A stretch of 64,000 nucleotides of DNA from Penium margaritaceum (GCA_023375785.1 SZWC01001188.1:1-64000), one strand, 5' to 3'. Positions 49,001 through 61,620 are shown, counted from the stretch's first letter. Notes: generated from the sequence alone by a model not told the origin. Numbers and translations: made by a program.

Positions 49001-51457
49001 GACCTGTTACCTCGTGACCTCATTCGCTCAGGCTCGTCCGTGTCTATCCCGTCACGTGGGGGACTGAGTTCATCCTCCGTCTTGCCGCTTTCGGGTGACA
49101 CATCCCCCAATCCCTCTGAGTCGACAGCCCCAATCGCGTCCGCAGGTCCATCCGGACCAGCAGTCCGAGTCACGTCCGCTGGTCCGTCTGAGGCGGCAGC
49201 CCTCGTTGTGTCCACTGGTCCCTCTGAGTCGGCAGCCCCAGTCACGTCTGCTGGTCCCTCCGGGCCCACGACCCCAGTTGGGTCCGCTGGTCTCTCCGAG
49301 CCGGCAGCCCCAGACGCGTCCGCTGGTCCCTCCGGGCCGGCAGCCCCAGTCGTGTCCACTGGCCCCTCCGGGCCGGCAGCCCCTCACATGTCCGCTTGTC
49401 CCTCCGAACCGGCAGCTCCAGTTGTGTCCTCTGGCCCTTATAGGCCAGCAGCTCCAGTCGCGTCCTCTGGCCCATCCGGACCAGCTGCCTTCGTTGCATC
49501 CGCGGGCCCCTCCGGACCAGCAACCCCGTGTGCCTCCATTGGCCCGTCGGACTGAGTGCCATCTTCTGCCCTGCCATGTTACACATGTGGCCCAGGCGGC
49601 AGCCTCTGACCCACACCGTTGGTGAGCGCGCACACTGTCGCACCACGGTCCGTGGCGCCTCGACCCCCCGTGGCTCCACGTGTCTCCTCCACTCCCACGG
49701 TCGTGAGTGGGGACCCTAGCACCAAGGCCTTCGGCTTGACCACCTCGGCCATCATTACAGACCTTCACCTAGGGTCCGCACAGGGCTACGCTATGCTTCA
49801 TCACGAGCATCGATACGCTGTCGTGGCTGCACTCGCGCGCATCCCACTTGGGGCTTACGATGCACACGCTCTCTCAGTCCATTCCACAACACGCCCGGAG
49901 GACCCAGCCACCCTGCGCGAGGCACGAGCCTCTCCTGAGGCCGCACACTGGGACACTGCCTGCACCGATGAGCTCGCTGCCATCCGACAGCACCATATGT
50001 ACGACCTCGTCGACCTTCCTCTAGGTCGGAAGGCCATCGGTGCCAAGTGGGTCTTTCGGCCCAAGTGGAAGCCCGACGGGTCCTTGGACAAGTAGAAGGC
50101 CCGCCTTACAGCCAAGGGGTTTGCCCAGATTCTTGGGGTCGACTACAACCAGATTTTTGCCCCAATTGGCCGGTTCTCCACTAGCCAGGCGCTCTTCACC
50201 CTGGTCACCCAGCATGGGTGGGAGCTGCATCAGATGGATATGAGCAACACGTTTCTTCATGGCTCACTCGAGGGTGAGGAGCTCTACATGGTGCAGCCCC
50301 TTGGCTTCGACAACGGCATTGGGAGAGTCTGGCGAATGCGTAAGGCCCTCCTTGGCCTGAAGCAGTTGCCTCGGTGCTGGAACCAAGAAATCAGCAGCTC
50401 GCTCCTTCGAGGCGGGCTCCAGCGCAGCACCGCTGACCCCGCACTGTTTGTCAGTCGGCAAGGCCAGACTTTTGCCGCTGTTCTGGTTTACGTCGACGAT
50501 CTCCTCATTGCATTGCCAGACACGGCTGCCATCTAGCGTGTCAAGGACTTGCTGTACACCGCCTACCAGATGAAGGATCTCGGATCTGCCACAATCTTCT
50601 TGGGCATGGAGCTCGAGCATGATCGCTCCCAAGACGTCCTGCACATCCACTAGGCCGCCTATGTGCACACACTGTCCATCTGCTTTGCGGAGGATCTGCC
50701 ACTCGTGCCGAGCGTATCCTCACCCATGTCACCCAATGGCCTGGTGAACCTGAAGAGTCTTGACCCAGTTGTTGTGGGAGAGCCAATTGACGTGACCACG
50801 TACCTGCGAGTCATCGGGTCATTGATGTTCCTTCCGACGACGACGCGCCCAGACATCGCGTTCGCCGTCAACCTCCTGGCCCAGTTTTCTCAAGAGTCGC
50901 GTCACCTCCACTAGGAGGCCGCGATCTGAGTGCTACGCTATGTCGTCTCGACTCCTCGGTGAGGTCTCATGTTTCGCCGTCAGCCATTTGTGGTTGCGAT
51001 GGGCTACACCGACAGTGACTGGGCCGGCAGTCCGGACGGTGAGAGTTGCACAGGTTGGATCTTTCTGATTGGCGGCATAGCTGTGTCCTGGCACAGTGGC
51101 AAGTAGGGGTGCATTACACGCAGCACGAATGAGGCTGAGTACATGGCCCTTGGCTCATGCGCATGTGAGAGTGTGTGGCTGCGTCGTTTGTTATCCGAGT
51201 TGCATCATCCTGTCGCATCCATCACGTTGTATTGTGACAATGAGAGTGCCATGGCCATCACCAACAATGACGGCGTTCATCACACACGCACAAAGCACAT
51301 CAACGTTGAGTATCACTATGTGCATTCGTTGTTGCATGACGGCAGCATCAGCATCGTGTGGGTTGAGACAGCACGACATTTGGCTGACTTCTTGACCAAG
51401 GCACTAAAGCGCGACTCGTTCAAGAAGGCTATGAGTTTGGTCGGCGTGCGTCCGTGA
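45780..51457 (+). pseudogene. gag-pol remains of copia element B
   Basis: Copia-ordered remains. Gag (about 45780-47240) has a zinc-knuckle segment CHNYGQPGHGWYTC near 47062. The protease segment DTWIID...ATHHMT lies near 47695. Integrase (about 48110-49020) contains CIDCAQGKLHRS, LTLTDDYS and QNGVSERWN. A spacer carries a 36-bp coding minisatellite (49120-49550). Reverse transcriptase (about 49890-50660) has KAIGAKWVFRPKWKPDGS and VYVDDLLIA. RNase H (about 50790-51457) ends with LADFLTKALKR. Heavily decayed, with a dozen or more breaks; treated as a fossil. Confidence 0.9.
49120..49550 (+). repeat. 36-bp coding minisatellite in the integrase-RT spacer of element B
   Basis: About 12 imperfect copies of a 36-bp unit encoding variants of SAGPSGPAAPVV (for example SAGPSEAAALVV, STGPSGPAAPHM, SSGPSGPAAFVA). 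The spacer between integrase and reverse transcriptase is variable and Pro/Ser-rich in copia elements generally; in element A the equivalent spacer is Ser/Thr/Pro-rich without this array. Unequal crossing-over or replication slippage would explain it. Confidence 0.9.
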
Positions 51458-51564
51458 GTGGCTCTCTTTGTCCCTGCCTGCATCTCTTCGTGGCCTGGGG
51501 GAGTCTTGTCGTTGACTGTGTCTATACCCGCACATGTGCACTACGCCTGTGAGTCATGGGGGAG

Positions 51565-52418
51565 TGTTGCTTTTTCGCGCATCTTTCATTGTACTCTGTT
51601 GTGTCCTCCCAGCTTGTGAACATCGGCGTGCAGATGATTGACGGCAAGACTCAACGTTGCTGGAGTGTCGCTCGGTGGAGCTGACGCGCGCTGAGGCCCA
51701 TGCACCGTTTGCTAGAGCCTCCTCCCTCCGGCGATGTGCTCAGCTCCATCGGCAGGCCTCCTCGGCGGTCGGGCCGCCGGCGGTCACTGCCACTGCGGAT
51801 GCTATTTCCATGCACCCAGCTCTGTTTCTGGTTGTGGCACTGTGTGTACATCGTCATGCTATGCCTAGGGTCTATGTCTCCTACTGTGTGGCCCTACTTG
51901 GCGTCACTGATTGTCGTAGGCACTGCCAGGGTTTGGGCAGCCATAACTCTTTGCTGTTATTTTTTTAGCTGATTCTGACCGCACGAATGCGTTTGCAGCG
52001 TCGGTGTTTTGGTATGGTCCAGTTTTCAAGCAAAACGGACGACCCCCGGGTTTTGGGCTGTCGGGCATCTGGCAGGGCTCACCGAGAAAACCCTGCCTGC
52101 CAAAGAATAGATCTAGGACTATTTTCTGATTGGCTGGTTAGCTGAGTAGCAAGTTCTACACTAGTGGGGGGGAGCTAGAACTTGGAGGGGTCTCCCATTG
52201 TTGCTCATTCTTCATTCCTAATCAGTCACTTTCAGTTTTCAGCTGCTTTCTGGCGCTAATACTGGCACGCGCGTTTCTGAGTAACAAACCCAGAGCTTCC
52301 AGACTTAGACCTTAAAGCAACAGACTGAGGGGGCACCTGACTTAAGCAACGAGCGTGGAAGCCCGCACGCTGCATCAACAACGCTGTTGTCCCAACCTGC
52401 TGCCTAGGTTTTCCAGTT
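51565..52418 (+). repeat. 3' LTR of element B
   Basis: Starts TGTTGC after GGGGGAG and ends CCAGTT. It is slightly longer than the 5' LTR because of a small length difference near 52290-52315. The target duplication copy GTAAT follows at 52419. Confidence 0.88.
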
Positions 52419-53285
52419 GTAATGTGCTTCATGCACACATGAAACACACTAGAGTAATGCCAAGATGACTCTGGTTGTCACAACACAAAATGATGCAAGC
52501 CACATATTGAAGTAACTCATAAAACAGATGCTCTCATCACACTACCTTAGCAGCCCCAGCTCCTAGCACAACATATTGATGAGCTACATATGATGCAACC
52601 TGTGATGAGCTACATACAATGCAACCCTGCTTGCTGCCACATCATGAAAGAGCGGTACCACCCATCAGGAACAAGTAGCCAGTCGAACTAAGCCCATCAA
52701 TGCTCCATGAGTGGTTACTATCTTTGTACCTGTTGACTACCTTCAAACACAACCATCAAAAGTAGAGTCCGAGATACAGCATGGAACCTGCACTCTTATA
52801 GCAGCGTGAAGGGCTCTTTCCCAAAGACTCTGAAAGAATTGTGCAAGGAAGTTGACGGCGAGGGCAATGTCAGGTCTTGTGGTAGTTGCCAAGTACATCA
52901 CAGAGCCAATGAGGTGCAAGTATTGGGTCATGTCCTTTGTCTCCCTCAGCTATTCTATATCATCTACCTTTAGGACATGCGACCCGTCAGGTGTGATGGA
53001 GATGGAGGCTGTGGAACTACATCAATGAGGTCAGTAAACAACTCCCTCACAACGTGAGCGTAATGTGCCTGATGCAACAAGAGTTTCCATTGCTAACGAT
53101 CACGTACGATCTCCATCTCGAGAAATGAAACTATAGGACCAAGGTCTTTCATCATGTAGGAAGCCCGAACGACAACACCAGCCTCCTTCACGGCCTCCAT
53201 CAAAGGAGACACTATCAAGAGGTCATCCACATACACCAGGATGGCAATAAGGCTCCGAGTTGTACCAATGGTTAGTCTGACAGTG
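52419..53285 (-). mobile_element. Copia element A', continuation on the other side of element B
   Basis: Minus-strand RNase H and reverse transcriptase remains that continue the fragment ending at 43585. They include a segment near 52930-52830 matching YLRLIGSLMYLATTTRPDI of element A and, further right, VYVDDLLIVSP near 53240 and MMKDLG near 53150. Order and strand fit a single A' element split by B. It stops near 53285, where plus-strand copia sequence (C) begins. The region 52435-52740 is poorly conserved. A fossil. Confidence 0.8.
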
Positions 53286-53289
53286 TCCT

Positions 53290-56200
53290 TCGTGGGGACT
53301 CCCCTCGGTCATGTTCTGGGTTCCTTGTTTGGGTCTGTCCCATGGATTTAGAAATGGCAGTCTTCCTCCCTCGTTAACTCTCCCTCTATGCACCGTCTAT
53401 CTCGTATGCATCCTCTCTTGGCTCTGTTGGTACTGTCGTGACCTCTAGTGTCCTATCCTCAGTGCGTATCTCCAGTGGCTTTTGGATACTTGACTCCAAA
53501 GCGACCCACCACATGACGTCTATCCGTTCCTTTTTTGTCTTGTTAGGCCCCGTCGGGTCTGTGTGCTAGATCTGGTCAGTTGCTGCTTGTTCAGGGTGTT
53601 GGCGTGGTGCGATATGTTGGTCCCAGTGGTGTCCTGTACCTACCTAAAGTTCTTTATGTACCTTCACTGGAACTGAGCCTGTTGTCTGTGCCTTCTCTAG
53701 ATGATCAAGGTATGGACCTCAAGGTATGCCATTCGTGGTGTTGGCACTGTTTTCCTTGGTCCCTCTGGTCGTGCTGTCTTGCGTGGCGTGAAATATGGAA
53801 AGCTCTACCATGTCCCCTTGCACGCCTCCTCCAGTGCCATGACCGGCACCGCTCTAGCTCACCTTGCCCCCTGTATCTCTCCTAACTTTGTCAATCTCTT
53901 GCATCTTTGCCTAGGTCATTTCCACATAGATGACATTCACAGCATGCTTTGTCTTCAGCCTGCTGTTGGTCTCTCTCCCTCTACCTTCCCTGCCCCTCGT
54001 CCTCCTAACTGTCATGACTATGTGCAAGGGAGGATGCATTGATCGCCTTTTCTTCCCTCTGGGTCTCAGTCCACTCATCCCCTTGATCTTTTCCATGCAG
54101 ATGTCCTGGGACCTTTGTCCCATGACCTCCTGGAAAATGTTGGTCACTACGTTCTTTGCCTCACCAATGATTTTCCGGCTTTCGATCGGGGTTTGCTCTT
54201 CGTTAGAGGAGCGAAGTTTGCTCAGTCATTGAATCCTGGCTTATACAGGCCAAACATACCTGTCAACGGTCCCTCCGTGTCTTTCGTAGGGACCGTGGCG
54301 GCAAATTCCATGGTGTTATCGCCTGTCTCCTCGAATCCTATGGGGTGTGTCGAGAGATGTCTACTCCATACACACCCTAGCAGGATGGTGTCTCTGAATG
54401 CTGGAATCGGACGCTTGTTGACGGTGTCCACACCCTGCTATACGATTCTGGCTGCCGCCTCCCTTTCCCTTTGAGGCCATGAGCTACATGATGTGGTTCT
54501 AGAACCGTGTCCCCCACAGTCCCCTTCCCTACACTGTCACACCCTTTTAGCATTGGCATGGCCATCGGGCTGACCTTTGTCTCACCCGGGTCTTGGACAA
54601 CATTGCCTCATTCTAGCTTCCCAAGAATCTACGTGACAGGAAGCTTTCCCCTCGCGATTGTTTGTGCCCCTTTCTTGGTGTGTCTACATAGTCCAAAGCC
54701 TGGCGCCTCTAGGAACCTGTCCATCAACCAGTTGTTGAGTCTTGCGAAGCTTTGCTCTTTGAGTCTTTCTTCCTTCGTGACCTCACTCGTCTGTCTCCTA
54801 CCTCCTCCCTTCCACCTCTCTCTCGGCTTGGGGAGGGGCACATCTGACATGTTGTCCCAACAGTCCCTTCTGCTCGGCCGGAACTCTCACCCTCATGGTA
54901 GTCATTGTCATCCGAGCATACTCCCAGTTTTCCTACATCATCCCGAAGCTCCTTTGACATCCCGTCCTCTCCTGACACAAACTCCGTCCAGTCTGCCTCA
55001 CTGAGGTGACCTTCCTCTCCCGGTGCTTTTTCTAGTACAACCACACCTCCGGTGACTTTCTCACTTGTCACTTCTCCCATGCATGTGGCCGACTTGTCTC
55101 CCCCAGCCACCACTGGCCCTTCTCCAGTTTCCCCCTTTGTCTGGGGTGGGTGCCTCCGCGTGCTCTCTCCCCGCTTTAGCACCTCCACGACCTCTGCACA
55201 CCCTCCTCATTCTCATATTGCGCACTCTCTTGTTCTCCCTACCAGCATGGACGCGCTGGTTCTGGCCACTAGGGTTTTCCACCCCAGTTTTGTCCTTGGT
55301 TATGCGCTCATAGCCTTGGATTATGTACAGGTTTTGGAAGTTTCTATCTTGTGTAGCATGACTGAGTGCCATGCCACATCGGCCATCATGGCCTTACTAC
55401 TTGAACTGATCATGGTGCATCAAGCACGTACTGTCTCCTACGCTTGAGAGTGGGAGGCCACACTACGTGCTGAGCTAAACACCCTTGACGACCATGCGGT
55501 CTACGAGCTGGTCGATCTGTTGCCTGAAGGCAAGGCCATCGATGCTTGTTTGGTTTTGTGAAGAAAGTACAAACCCATCGTTGCACTTGATAAGTACAAG
55601 GGAAGACTCATGGCAAAGATGTTGTTACAGGTCCCAGGCATTGATTTTGACAAAATGATTGCACTGATCGGGTGCTACAACACAACAAGAGCACTGTTGA
55701 GTCTTGTTGTCCACCATGATTGGGAGCTAGGACAGATGGATGTCAACAACACATTCCTCTACAGGAAGGTCAATGAGGAGATCTACATGGTCCAGCCTCC
55801 CAGTTTCTTTGACAGCACTGACCAAGTCTGACGGCTGTGAAAGGCCCTTTATGCTCGGAAGTACTCCCCTCGGTTTTGGAACCAAGAGATCACATCCACT
55901 TTTGAGAAAGGAGGCTACCAACGTAATATGGTGGATCTGTCACTCTTCCTCACCCCACCTTCTATTCCATTCGTGGCTGTCCTTGTCCATGTGGATGGCC
56001 TGTTCATCGCATCGTCAAGCCAGGATGCCGTCTAGTTGGTGAATACGCTCTCGTAGTCCATGACAAAATGAAAGACCTATCGGCCTACTCGCGTCTTCCT
56101 GGGCATGGAGCTTGAGCGCGATTGCGCCTATCGCACTCTTTATGTCCACAAGGTAGCATGTTTCCACAGCCTGGGGAAGCGGTTTGCCCCCTTCCTTGAA

Positions 56201-57500
56201 TCCACACCCACAGCTTCTACACCTATGACCCCAGCTAAGCAGAGGTTGCTGAAGACAATAGATGTGTTGAAGTTGGGGGAGACAGTCGATGTGACTGACT
56301 ACCTTCATGAAATTGGGCTACTTACGTATCTCGCAACAATGAATAGGGCAGATGTTGCATTCTGTGTGAAATTCCTTGCCCATTCCTTAGAGTGTACAAG
56401 AGCACGAGACATGGAGGCAACACTGCGTGTTGTCAGGTATGCCCTCTCCATACCCCAAATTGGTCGATGCTATTGGGCTCAACCGTCAGTTGTCGTTGAT
56501 GGCTACACAAACAGCAACTGGGCCAATGACACCAACGATCGCAGCCTCACAGTCTATATCTTACTTGTTGGGGGGACCATTGTGTTGGGGAAGAGTGGTA
56601 AACAAGGTTGAGTGACACGCAGCTCAAGTGAGGGTGAGTGTGTTGCTATAGGTGCAGGCACTTGTGACAGTGTGTGGCTCTATTGCTTTCTTTAGTAACT
56701 ATGTGTCCCTATCCGCTGCATCACGTTGCGTTGTGACAACCAAATCACCAAGGCTATTGATGAGCATGATGGCATGCATCAAACAATCACAAAACACATC
56801 AGTATTGAGCATCATTTTGTGTGCGAGGGCATTGCTACACGTGATTCCAGGTGGTTTGAGTCAACACATGTCAGCAAAGAGCTGACTTCCTTACAAAAGC
56901 ACTCAATAGTAACATCTTCAAGGAATCTGTCCACGCTCTTTGGCTGTTCTGTCCGCATGACAATCCTGGATGATTGGCTATCTTTTGTGTGTGTACAATT
57001 GCATGTCACATATTGTGACACTCGTGTGTTTGTGATTTTGTGTTTGTGTCCGTCCGCTGTGGGTCATGGGAGAGTGTTGGTTTGTGTACCACAGATACAT
57101 CGTGACCTCTTGCCTTGCTCCACACTCACCTCACTGGTGTAGGTAATTGATGTTGGAGTGATGCTGGTGCTGGTACCACCTCGGACATGGTGATGGCACG
57201 TGGGTGTGTACAAAGAAACGATCCAGAGCAATCCCCTTTTGGATCCCCTGTCAAAGTTACTAGAATCATAGGCTCATGATCCTTGCTTTGATTATCGTTG
57301 ACACGAAGTTTCCTAGTGATCTTTTCTGGGGGGGATGTGGCTGCGTTGCACCTCTCAGGTTGTGATTTGCTGTATACTTGCAGGCTAGTTTGAGTAACAG
57401 GCATCGGCTTTGTGCCTTGCTAGGCATGAGGAGCGAGCAAGGGCGAGCTCCCTGCTTGCCTGCTCCCAACCCTTCCTCGCTCGCGCTGCACCTACTAGCT
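53290..57500 (+). mobile_element. Copia fragment C, plus strand
   Basis: Parts seen: protease-like ILDSKATHHMT near 53490, the following LPKVLYVPSLELSLLSVPSL segment (53640-53700), integrase (about 53900-54720), reverse transcriptase (about 55440-56070; QMDVNNTFLY near 55735), RNase H (about 56270-56940; TNSNWANDTNDRS near 56508, KHISIEHHF near 56790), a polypurine-like GGGAGAG and a 3' LTR start at 57075 (TGTTGG). No gag or 5' LTR is visible. The right end of the LTR is not defined, about 57500 at most. It is related to A and B but much more decayed, with many breaks. Confidence 0.8.
57075..57500 (+). repeat. Putative 3' LTR of fragment C
   Basis: Begins TGTTGG directly after GGGAGAG, as in A and B. 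With no partner LTR in the window, the right end is a guess bounded by the gypsy sequence from about 57590. Confidence 0.5.
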
Positions 57501-57589
57501 TTGCTCCATGTCACTAAGTTCTTCTTACGGTTCTTTACGTGACTAAACAACAACCTCATGTTCATGGCTCTGTGCGTCCAATCTCTCTA

Positions 57590-58560
57590 ATTCATTCTTC
57601 TCTCCCCCGCTCCCTATCACTATGCACGTCTGCCCGTAAGAATAACATCCTCGTAGTAGACATTCACCACCGGGACTTTGCAAGCATCTGGGAGGAAACA
57701 TGGCATACCCTCACGAAGACTCAAGCAACCTTAAAGCGAGCAGCCAAGCGACATTGCAACAATGATGTGTTCAGCGCTAGCAACTGCGTCCTCCTCAACT
57801 CTGCGAATATCAAAGTTTGAGGAAAACAGTTTGCAAAGCTCAAACCTTGCTGGTTGGGACCGTTTGAGATCAAGCGAATGCAAACCCGAGCCGTTGCATG
57901 ACTTTGCCTCCCTGACAACATGGTGATTTACATTGTCTTCCACATTAACATGCTCAAGCACTTCAATGATCCCAATACACACTTCCTTGGTAAAGACGCC
58001 ACACATCCACCTCCTCTACAAGTGGGCGGGGATACAGAGTACGTAATTAAAGATAGCCTAGGACATCCGCACCATAGAAAATCGTCTGAGTATCTGGTCA
58101 AGTGGAAAAAAAACGACGCCAAGCACAGCAACTAGGAGCCCTACAACAACGTCTGAGATGTCGATCATCAGATCGATGGTTACTTTTGCCGTCACCGGCC
58201 TACATCGATAACGCGTCTGGTTGTTCCAACTAAGAGGGGGGGGGGAGGGGGGGAGTGTTTCGTCCCTGACGTGCATGAGTCCCTAGACTTGGCAAGTCCG
58301 CAGTTTTATCCTTACATTCATGGCCCACTACGCGACGACTTGCATCATTACACATCGTTCGGCCGAGGGCATTTTGGCCAACTGTCATGACCTCCAGTGT
58401 TCTGTTCCATAAGTTTCTCACAACTTCAACCACCTTCTAGAATGGTTGACAGACCTATCGCAAACTCTATCAATGTTTGAACATCATTCGGTCGACTTCT
58501 CAACCAAGTTAGATTTCTATAAAGAAGAGCCTTGATTTTCTCGAACCCCCCTGACTTCTC
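57590..58560 (+). mobile_element. Tail of Ty3/gypsy chromovirus F, plus strand
   Basis: The plus-strand C-terminal part of a gypsy integrase (about 57640-57820; FASIWEETWHTLTKTQ and SNCVLLNSANIKV, clearly homologous to the same region of chromovirus E) is followed by FHINMLKHFNDP and a chromodomain with EYLVKWKK near 58090. A G-rich purine tract (58233-58255) and an LTR start at 58256 (TGTTTCGTCCCTGAC) follow. The LTR contains TATA-like TTCTATAAAGAAG near 58513; its end is undefined. A 5'-less fossil with a few breaks. Confidence 0.75.
58256..58560 (+). repeat. Putative 3' LTR of chromovirus F (end uncertain)
   Basis: Starts TGTTTCGTCC after a G-rich purine tract. The right boundary cannot be set without a partner copy; it could extend further right. 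Confidence 0.5.
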
Positions 58561-59049
58561 AGTGGAGCCTCTCGAATCAGCCACTCATGGCGCAAACTCG
58601 GATGCGTTGCTCCGCTTGAATGCCAATGACCCGACAAATGTCTCATTCTCATCCTCAAGATTGTATTCACAAGCTCGACAAATGCAAAAAATCATCAAAG
58701 TACACTTACTGATTATTGAAAATCATCCACAGCTCCTTCCTCTGAACCACCTATATTCTGCTTGGCGTAACATTGAGCACGGTAAAAAGGTGTGGGTGGA
58801 GAGGGACATTGTGTCGAGGGCGGGGTACATGAGTATCATACATGCAAAAAAGGACAAAATGGAAACAAGATGTAGGTTTTGCATGCACAGAATGCACAAG
58901 ATTTTGTAGTTAAGGAGGACATCATTTTCTATTTCTCTAAAATTCGATGGTAAAAAGGAAAAATTCAGTCATAAAGTCGTATAACGAGTCGAGTCTCCAG
59001 GTCGTGCACTTAGGTCATCGTCGTAGTTCACAGAATGGCGTCCAGAGCT
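58561..59049. other. No recognised gene; flank or LTR sequence
   Basis: Contains a 125-codon plus-strand frame (58532-58909) without a recognisable domain. It probably belongs to the LTR of F or to sequence between F and G. Confidence 0.4.
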
Positions 59050-59718
59050 TGCTCAAGGGGTTTTACCCTCCGTGTCACTCTTAGGGTAATCATCATCAAC
59101 GACCAGACCAAGGAGACTTGAATACTTCAAGTCTCCAAAGGCCAATTTCCGTTCATACCTCACCCCCTCATTCTGGGTCCAAAACGAGGGGCTATTACCC
59201 CAAACTCTTGAGTTTGCATGAGTTTTCCGATGTCGAAACTCGTAGTTTTTCCTAAACAAACTCGAGTTTGTTTTTTACGCGCTAGCACAAAATCGTCGCG
59301 TGCGAGGCAAGATCAGCGATTTTATAATGACTTTTCCCATGCGCACCTCGCTCTTTCCTCCTTCTATCCCTCATCCTCGCTTGCTCATTTGCAAGGAGGG
59401 CAAGAGGGGGCAAGGGAAAGAGGCCATGAGGCCTTGCCCTTGAGGCCCTTGCGGCCCCTGAACCGCCGACCGGTTCTGAGGCTGCAATTGGCGGCTGGCA
59501 GTTGGCCGGCTGGTGGCCGGCTGATCACTTGGCCAGGCGCTGGCCGTCCAGTTGGCCGGCAGCCAACTGGCCAGCGGCTAGCGAAGTGCTGGCTATTGGC
59601 CAGCCCTTGCTGATGCAAGATTTGGTGCGCAACCACAACTCGCTTCGGCAAGGAGGGAGGGCCAAACCGGCCTCCTGGAACATTCCTTCCTAATTGTTAT
59701 GAACCGTGCCCCCTGACA
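59050..59718 (-). repeat. 3' LTR of chromovirus G
   Basis: The start at 59718 is clear (TGTCAGGGGG after the coding end); the far end is uncertain. It contains a TATA-like TTATAAAAT on the minus strand (59319-59328) and a GGCC/TGGC-rich stretch at about 59480-59610. Confidence 0.65.
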
Positions 59719-59739
59719 CGCGTCGTTCTGTGCCAGCTG

Positions 59740-61620
59740 CCAGCTCGTTCCAATACTCGTTGACCACCCCTATGGGAAAGCAAGATTTGGGTTTCCATGA
59801 GTTATGTTTAGGTCCACACTTGGCCCCATGAACAAGGTATTCCCTAACAATATGCGATTGGAGCGTATGCTCTCGGTGTTGGAGTAGACAAATAACTCCG
59901 TACTGGCTGTCGGTAGCAAGGACTGACGGTGGTGGCTGAACAATTCTCTCCGTCGTGTATGGATCCAACTACATCACACAAAATACGTCATGTATCTTTG
60001 TACTTAGTGGAAGCAACAATCGGTATTCCACTACCCTGATGCGTGCAATGATGGAAAATGTCCCAATCCATTTCAGTAGCATTTTTTGTGCCCCTGGCGC
60101 CTTCAACCAAAGATTCTCAGCGCTAAGCATCACTTTGTCACTGATGTCAAACCAGACCTCACGGTGAATTTTTTCGGCATATGACTTTTGTTCTTGTCAA
60201 GCGGCTTGAACGTGACCCTTTGCTTTGTGTAAAAGGAGTCTATGCGATTGACAAAGGCTTGAGCACAAGGAGCCCGTCCTCCTATACTCCCACTCTTCAT
60301 CAATGAAGAGGGCACCACTGGATGTCGACAACGATTCAATACAAACTCTGTGAACTGTGTAGACTTGTTCACCAAGTTGTTCACTAAGAATTCTACGAGT
60401 GCATGGTAGGGTCCACGTACATGCAAAGCATTTGTTGTAGAGTGCGTTTCATACACTCTTGTTTCTCCGTCAGTTTGAGGATAAAATGCTATCAATATTT
60501 GCTAGTTGCTGTAAAAGTACTCGTGCATCTTTTGCCAGAATATACTACCAAATCTTCTATCTCGACTGGAGATTATGCAGAATGGCAAGCCGTGGTACTT
60601 CACAGCACCCTCAAAGAAGAGACAAATGGTCTCCTCTCGGTTCACATGAGTGGTTATATGAATGCAGTATGTCATCTTTGTCAAAAGATCCACAACCACT
60701 AGTATTGCATCGTGGCCACGAGCCATGCCAGAAAGACAAGTAATGAATTCCATGCTCATACACTCCCCCGCAGTCGCAGGGATGGGAAGGTATTGGAGGA
60801 GTCCACCAGGCTTCTTGTTACTAGCCTTATTCCAAAGACATGGGTCGCAAGTCATGCGATACTTATGGACATCGACACTCCATCTTGGCCACCAATAGTG
60901 GTCTGAGAGTGTCTGTCCGGTGTTTCGAGGTCCCAATGACCTTTGACCGGCGGGTCGTGGAACTGGGAGACAATCTTCGCTCGAAGGTCATCCAAGCCTG
61001 GCATAATAACTTGTTCTTTGTGCCAAAAGATTCTTGCGGCCTCCACCAATCCGTACTTGTCTAGATTCCTATAGTCTTGAAATGAAGAATCTATGTAGTA
61101 TCCCATCCAGAATTTGTTCACAAACCCGTTGTGGATATTCTCTCGAGGTGGTTTCCGCAGAGGTACAAGGGTTCTAGTGTTTGCACTATTGCTGTCACAA
61201 TGGCCATAAACCACCCACCAACCTCCGTGGTTGCTTTAACTTCCTCAGGTTGTCCGCTTAGTAGATCAGCCATGTTGATGCATCCTTGCCAATATTCCCA
61301 TGTGAACGGGAATCGGCTCAGATATTCGCTCCAACGTGCCTGTTGTCTTGACAGGTTTGGTTGCGTTTGGAAAAACAGCAATTGGTTATGGTCGGCCAAG
61401 ACTGTCACATCCCTTTCAGCACCCTTGAGGTAGCAACGCCATATCTTGAAAGTGTCTACTTCTGCAAGGAGCTCTTTATCCCTAGTCGTGTACCGCCTTT
61501 CCGCGGGGATGAGCTTCCGGCTCTCATACGCCAGTGGGTGACCATTCAGCATGAGGACGGCTCCAAGTCATACCACCCATGCATCACATCGAATCTCGCA
61601 CGGTTGCGATGGATGCAGAA
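59740..61620 (-). pseudogene. RNase H-integrase-chromodomain remains of chromovirus G
   Basis: Gypsy RNase H with the GAVL...GHPLAYESRKL block near 61540, RDVTVLADHNQLLFF, and RFPFTWEYWQGCINMADLLSGQP near 61270. The integrase has the HHCC-side segment (about 60940-60820, DPCLWNKA) and the D..D core with FITCLSGMARGHDAILVVVD near 60740. The C-terminal chromodomain ends with CFPIGVVNEYW near 59755. In this family the chromodomain targets integration to heterochromatin. Several breaks; a fossil. Confidence 0.82.

Larger units (their letters stand above)
43586..52418 (+). mobile_element. Ty1/copia LTR retrotransposon B, nested in A'
   Basis: An 8.8-kb plus-strand copia element with both LTRs (43586-44423 and 51565-52418), primer site, hairpin- and triplet-rich leader, gag-pol in copia order, polypurine tract (about 51558-51564) and a 5-bp target duplication GTGAT (43581-43585) / GTAAT (52419-52423, one change). 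By eye the LTRs differ at about 8% of positions plus small indels, so it is older than A. It inserted into the RNase H region of the minus-strand A', whose halves flank it. The coding region has a dozen or more breaks; a fossil. Confidence 0.93.

Noticed and set aside
49120-49550. 36-bp periodic array as a possible CRISPR
   Set aside because: Units are contiguous without unique spacers and encode a Pro/Ser linker inside a retrotransposon.
49070-49768. 232-codon minus-strand frame, Gly/Arg/Trp-rich
   Set aside because: Antisense of the 36-bp minisatellite in element B.
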